From the NCBI GenBank assembly GCA_025529335.1, contig JAMYHX010000236.1, positions 1 to 62,457 of the forward strand: 62,457 nt of DNA, given 5' to 3'. This document shows, piece after piece, positions 57,744 to 62,457 of this stretch; positions within the stretch are counted from its first letter, which is position 1; the number at the start of each line of letters is the position of its first letter. The notes beneath the pieces are model-generated. The model saw nothing but the letters and a program-made list of their open reading frames with translations. It ran no database searches and was not told the origin of the DNA. A program made the translations under genes and the position numbers. The DNA is from Rhizopus sp. PT2906 (Eukaryota > Mucoromycota > Mucoromycetes > Mucorales > Rhizopodaceae).

Positions 57744-58447
57744 AAACACAAACACAAACACACGCGCGCAAAAATAAACGAATTATATATATATAATATA
57801 CAAATGGCTTTGTTTAATTTGAAGATATGGATTAGTTTAAAATATATATATCTCATGGCAAATGCTAGAAAATTATCGAATTTTTGCTTGCATTGAATTT
57901 CAAGGCTTTAAATATGTCAGTCCAAATAAGAATATTGTGGTTTCATTAGAAAATACATTTTCTATTGTCTTATTGAGTTCAGCCTAGTTATATGTTAACA
58001 ATAGAGGTCTAAATTCATTATTTGTGAATGAAATTTTGGTTTTAAATGAAATATTGAAAATTTCGTATTTTGCTATTTTTGGTTACAAAAAAACGCATTT
58101 ATACAGTTCCAGGAGTTTTTCAGCAAGAGAAAAAGTGTGCTGTACTTTATTGCAAATATGAATTCATATACTACGCATACCTAGCTATGCCTATGTTTTG
58201 GTATTCATTTAAATTGTTTTTAAAAAAGTAAATACGGTTAATGCCAGCCATATACTGTTAAGAAAAATGTAAATGTTATCGGTTTGAGACAAAACTGAGT
58301 AAATATTTATATTTATTGTACTGTAAAAAGACAGACTAAATGGTAAAATGAGATAAAAGATGTAAAAGTGATGTAGTATATATAGTATACTATGCTCTTT
58401 CTTTTACAAAAAGTAAATGAAATTTAAAAACAAACAAAATATATAAT
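57682..58447. other. Intergenic region between convergent genes
   Basis: Contains a (CA)n microsatellite at about 57706-57738. The remainder is AT-rich, with no recognised gene. Confidence 0.5.
57706..57738. repeat. (CA)n microsatellite
   Basis: About sixteen CA units in the 3' flank of the Y14 gene, followed by looser CAAACA-type units. Confidence 0.9.
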
Positions 58448-60190
58448 TTATGAAGATGTGAAAAGCTTCTTTTCAAAAGAATGAAGGCCGTGAACACCGC
58501 CTTCCATTTGAGCAGCAGCTGTTCTCTTTTCAAAACGAACATTACCAGCATAAACATCCTTATGGAATTGAGTAACAGACTCACAACCAATATCTTGAAG
58601 AGAATGTTGAACACCAGTAATGAGATAAGAAGCATATTTACGAACAGAACCCTTATCAAGAACATTACCAACAACACCTTGAGCGACCTTGACAGCATCA
58701 CCTTCAGAGAAATAACGTTTTGTAGCAGCATTACCTTCCTTACCACCAGAGTTGTTGCTCATGGCATCAATAGAACCCATACCACGATAACGCTTGAGAC
58801 GTTGACCTTCGTGGTAAAAATAATCGCCAGGAGTTTCTGTGGTACCAGCAAGGAGACCACCCATCATAACAGCACTAGCGCCTAAAGCCAAAGCCTTCAC
58901 GATATGACCAACATTACCAATACCACCATCAGCAATGGTAGGAACACCAAAACGACGACAGAATTCAGAAACACGATAGACAGCAGTAGCTTGAGGACGA
59001 CCACAAGCCATAACTTCTTGAGTAATACAAATTGAGCCAGAACCCATACCAATACGAATACCATCAGCACCAGCTTCAATCAAATTAGCAGCTTGTTCAC
59101 GAGTAACAACATTACCAGCAATGACTTGAAGTTTAGAGTAATTCTCCTTGATATGACGAACCATATCAAGTTGGTAAATGGAATTGCCTTGAGAAGAATC
59201 TAAAACAAGAACATCAAGGCCAGCTTCAACCAATAAAGCAAGACGATCTTTATCATCAGGGCGAGTACCAATGGCAGCACCAACTAAAAGTTGCTTGGAA
59301 TCAGCAGACTTGGAAGCCAAAGGGAAATGAAGGTTCTTGAGAAGATCAGAACGAGATAATAAAGAAACAAGTCTACCTTCTTCATCAACAATGGGTAATT
59401 TACCCTTTTTTGAAGAACGAAGAATTTCATTAGCTTCATGAAGAGTAATGCCTTTCTTAGCAACCACTAAATCAGTGCTCATAACATTCTTGAGTAAAGA
59501 TTGATTATCTTTATGAAATTGAATATCACGAGCAGTAACAATGCCGACCAATTTGCCGTTCATTTGACCATTTTCTGTTGAAAGAAAAAAAAATTAAAGT
59601 TTAGATTATTTACTCACGCCCATTTTCTCCCTTCCTCCCTCATAAATTATGCTGTGTTACCTGTAATGGGAATCCCACAGAATCCGTGTTGTTCTTTAAT
59701 GGTCTTTACTTCAGCGACAGTATTGGTAGGAGAAAGAACAACAGGATCAACAATGAAACCATTCTCAAAGGTCTTGACCTTACGAACCATATCGGCTTGA
59801 GCTTTAGCATCGCAATTGTGATGAATGATACCAATACCGCCTAACAACTACAAATTTTACGCAGTTTTTAGTTTCTAAATAACAAATTTCTACTTGACAT
59901 TTACAAAAAAAAAAAAAACTTACAGCCATTGAGATAGCCATCTCAGTTTCAGTGACAGTATCCATTGGAGAAGACAAGAAGGGTGTTTTTAATGTAATAT
60001 TTTTTGTAATCTTAGAATCAAGAGCAGCTTTATTAGCATCGAAATTAATGAAACCAGGAAGAATTAAGAAATCATTATATGTCAAACCACCGCTAAGTTG
60101 CTCATCCATAAGAGCTTCAATGGCTAAACCATCTTTATGCTCATATTCAGATAAATATTGATTGGCCTTTTTGCAATCCAAGACAGACAT
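58448..60190 (-). CDS. IMD2: Inosine-5'-monophosphate dehydrogenase
   Basis: Rate-limiting enzyme of GMP synthesis (IMP to XMP with NAD), target of mycophenolic acid. ATG at 60190 (MSVLDCKKANQYLSEYEHKD). Then LTYNDFLILPGFINF, TPFLSSPMDTVTETEMAISM and LLGGIGIIHHNCDAKAQADM. Two CBS units follow (GFIVDPVVLSPTNTVAEVKT; GKLVGIVTARDIQFH; KGLPIVDEEGRLVSLLSRSD-like, here GKLPIVDEEGRLVSLLSRSD). The catalytic half has VLDSSQGNSIYQLDMVRHIK, GADGIRIGMGSGSICITQEV (catalytic Cys), GVPTIADGGI and KRYRGMGSIDAMSN. It ends SFEKKLFTSS. Three exons, two introns. Full family length. The symbol is the common yeast name and does not imply orthology to one IMD paralog. Confidence 0.95.
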
Positions 60191-60261
60191 TGTTAATTAA
60201 AAGAAAAAGAGAAAGTTTTTTATTTTATTTTATTTTGCATTTTGACATGAATATTTTAATG

Positions 60262-60263
<2 letters not shown>

Positions 60264-60313
<50 letters not shown>
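60264..60313. repeat. Poly(T) tract, T50
   Basis: Fifty T on the plus strand, between the IMPDH start and the NOP12 stop. A second run of T30 lies in a NOP12 intron at 61264-61293. Confidence 0.85.
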
Positions 60314-60314
<1 letters not shown>

Positions 60315-60322
60315 GTTTCAGC

Positions 60323-61261
60323 TTATTTCTTTCCACCTTTTTTGGCCTTTTTATTGGTTTTGACAATCTTGAACTTTTTACCATCATCTTTAGTAGCACG
60401 AGTACCTTCTAATCTCTTGGGGCTAGGTATCAGCTTACCAGATTTACCAGAAGGTTTGCGGTTTTGAGTGTTCTTTTTGCCCTTCTTTTTGACATCTCTG
60501 GTACCACCTTCAGATACGGGTATTTTACAACGTTGAATACGAATCTTGGTTTTAGGACGAAACTTTTTATCAGTTAATGCCAATGCTGCATCCACACTGT
60601 CACGATCAAGGAATTGAACATATCCAAAGCCTTTACCAACATTAGTCTTTGAATCTCTGACAGCTCTTACACTTTCAATGTCTCCACAATCCTTGAAAAA
60701 TTCCCAAAGCTCCTCTTCTTCTGTGTCAAATGGTAATCCACCCAAAAATACTGATCTTTTACGATCATGTTGTTTGTCGTTTGATGCTCCATCCACACGC
60801 AAATGCTTATCCATGAATACAACACTGTTCAATTTGCATGCTTTGTCTGCTGCTTCCTTTGTATTAAAGACAATATAGGCGTTTAATACATCACGAGATG
60901 AGTGAAGCTTACGAGCGATAAATGCTGATTTACGATCCATAGGCTCTGAAAAAGCAACTGATCTGAAACGAATCGATTCAATTTTTCCACACTCTTTAAA
61001 TCTTGCTTCTAATTGCTTATAACCTTCCTATAAAACATTTGAAAAATTAAGTAAAATTTTATGATTAAAATTTGTGCCATTTGGTTTTTACCTTTTCAAT
61101 ACATTCGACAGGCAAATTACCAACAAAAACGGTTCTTAATTCTTTCTCTGCTAATTCCTCAGTAGTCATAACCTTCTTGGCTTTCTTTTTAGTCTCTGCT
61201 TCTAACTCATCTGCTTTTCTCTTAAAAAATATGTTTCCATGTTAGTACCCTATGTTATAAA

Positions 61262-61295
<34 letters not shown>

Positions 61296-61577
61296 CAGCT
61301 ATACCTTTTGAGTGGCAGCGATTAATTCTCTAGCCTTCTTGAACCCCATAAATGCTTTGTTGGCATCTTTCTTTCCATGACTCTTTGTCTTTTTTGTTGC
61401 ATTGGCTACAACTTCCTCGGTGAGAATAGGCTTGACAGCAATTTCACTTTTACCAGCCTAAAAAAAATTTAATCAATATTTTATTTGGATATCAAGATTT
61501 GCAATATTTACAGAATTTTTGAACAAGTCCTCTAAATGACTTTCGACTTTGGGTTGAGTTGACAGTAAACCACTCAT
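60323..61577 (-). CDS. NOP12: Nucleolar RRM protein Nop12/RBM34 (pre-rRNA processing)
   Basis: Nucleolar protein needed for pre-25S rRNA processing in yeast. ATG at 61577 (MSGLLSTQPKVESHLEDLFK). Exons then encode a basic linker, RRM1 starting LRTVFVGNLPVECIEK with ARFKECGKIESIRFRSVA, the characteristic KLHSSRDVLNAYIVFNTKEA insertion seen in RBM34/Nop12 RRM1, and RRM2 (KRSVFLGGLPFDTEEEELWE; GKGFGYVQFLDRDSVDAALA). The tail is very Lys-rich (KKGKKNTQNRKPSGKSGK) and typical of nucleolar proteins. The stop is at 60323. One intron holds a T30 run. Confidence 0.93.
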
Positions 61578-62290
61578 GATATCTAATTATATGTATTTTC
61601 AAGTGATGAAAGAGTGAATGTTGCCCCTATCTTGTAATGCTTTTTTTTTTCATTATCAGAATTGTCAAAAAGAAAAAAAAAATACGGTGACTGCATTGAA
61701 AATAAATGTGGCTTACAGTGGAGCCTTCAATTCTAATATTTTACTTCTCTAATTCATCATGCTATTATGCAAAATATGTATATATCTGAAAGCATGCAAT
61801 TTCAAACTAGGGAAATGCTTTTTTATTTTACAATGTATAATATAAGATTAGTATAGCATTGAAACTCTCCAATTTGCCGTTGTCAAATAGTTTTGAATAA
61901 TTTATTTTTGCCTATAAGACATGACACATGGCAAGTGAAAACAACTAATATAACATTGTTGATGGAATTTAAAGTTATATATTTTTATGTTTTTTCTCCT
62001 TTATTGAAATTGTATACATTTTTTTCAGTAAATAGTAAGGATTTGAACTACTACTTTTAAGTCTTGCTAGGTCTGTCCTACTTAAAACCTGTGTCCAATA
62101 TTTCATTCCTGCTCAACTTTTAATTTTTACTGAATAACATCAAGAAAAAATTATGCGCCGATGTACCTGAGATGCTCAACTTTAATCCAAAAACAAGTAT
62201 CCGGAAATATCCCATTTTTTGCAGTTAGTGTAATTTTTTTAATGCTAATGTTTCAGATTTTTGAAGCTAATTCACTGCTAAAAATCAAAA
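61578..62290. other. Intergenic region
   Basis: AT-rich upstream region of NOP12. No gene is recognised before the tRNA-like element. Confidence 0.5.
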
Positions 62291-62372
62291 GTCGGCCCTT
62301 GGTGGTTGGGCTGAATGGTTAAGGCGTGTGCTTCCCAGGCGCAAGGTCTCGTGTTCAAATCCTGGTGTCGAC
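62291..62372 (+). tRNA. tRNA-like Pol III unit with anticodon CCC (possible tRNA-Gly or tRNA-derived pseudogene)
   Basis: The sequence has an A-box-like segment (GGGCTGAATGGTTAAGG) and a B-box-like segment (GTGTTCAAATCC). A good anticodon arm, TGTGC-TTCCCAG-GCGCA (62326-62342), has U33 and anticodon CCC, and a T-run follows (about 62377-62384). The acceptor pairing is odd: GTCGGC at the 5' side can pair with the 3' side GTCGAC, but about ten extra bases separate it from the D arm, and the T stem is weak. It may be a tRNA pseudogene, a tRNA-derived SINE head, or a diverged tRNA. Confidence 0.4.
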
Positions 62373-62457
62373 AAGTTTATTTTTGATAATGTTATGTAGT
62401 ACTGTATATCCTGTTTAGTGTCATCGTCGCCAACCCATAACTTTTAGTATGACGTTT

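Noticed and set aside
57706..57860. Regular CA/CACAAA units that might suggest a repeat array
   Set aside because: Simple microsatellite without spacers; not CRISPR-like, and the genome is eukaryotic.

Overview
This window is nuclear DNA of a fungus, most likely Mucoromycota (Mucorales-like). The evidence is AT-rich intergenic sequence, many 50-65 nt GT-AG introns, and a eukaryotic gene set whose homologs look fungal: Dbf4, Pbs2, a Cla4-type PAK, an AP-1 bZIP, an HsbA-like secreted protein and a DUF1688/URC4 protein. I cannot name the species from sequence alone.

Layout. 1-1.6 kb: no supported gene. 1.6-8.7 kb: UDP-glucose pyrophosphorylase (-), a Fyv7/TAP26-like ribosome biogenesis factor (-), a Golgi pH regulator family protein (-) and an Arc1/AIMP1-like tRNA-binding cofactor (+). 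9.5-12.3 kb: a Pumilio (PUF) RNA-binding protein (+). 12.3-17.3 kb: a mobile-element island on the minus strand, with the N-terminal part of a Helitron Rep/helicase followed by a Fanzor (eukaryotic TnpB-like RNA-guided nuclease). 17.5-30.3 kb: Rab6 (-), Pbs2 MAPKK (-), Dbf4 (+), Cia2 (+), a PAK kinase with two CRIB motifs (-) and Pan3 (+). 30.3-40.2 kb: an alpha/beta-hydrolase-like protein (-), an HsbA-like secreted protein (-), GH63 glucosidase I (-), mitochondrial uL29m (-) and a G-protein alpha subunit (-). 40.2-44.0 kb is a gene-poor stretch. 44.0-62.4 kb: a small Ser-tailed ORF (+), a RhoGAP (+), a hexose transporter (+), MMS19 (-), URC4/DUF1688 (+), an AP-1 bZIP (-), Y14/RBM8A (+), IMP dehydrogenase (-), NOP12/RBM34 (-) and a tRNA-like Pol III unit.

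The most interesting part is the Fanzor at 13771-15285 (-). I reconstructed four exons separated by three GT-AG introns, each exactly 56 nt. The joined frame is 449 codons with no frameshift, and it keeps the RuvC-I Asp, the Fanzor-type relocated Glu, a CX2C...CX4C zinc ribbon and the RuvC-III Asp. It contains three in-frame TAA codons. The Helitron fragment just upstream on the same strand also stays in one frame for about 1.4 kb, with two in-frame TAA codons, one where Helitrons normally have Gln (CAA). This points either to C-to-T mutation in CpA context (RIP-like decay) or, less likely, to UAA read as Gln. A 7-bp inverted repeat spans the Fanzor stop codon, where an omega-RNA would be expected to begin.

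Most other genes are ordinary housekeeping or signalling genes. They do not form operons, and neighbours are functionally unrelated. Cia2 and MMS19, partners in the cytosolic Fe-S targeting complex, both lie in the window but about 25 kb apart.
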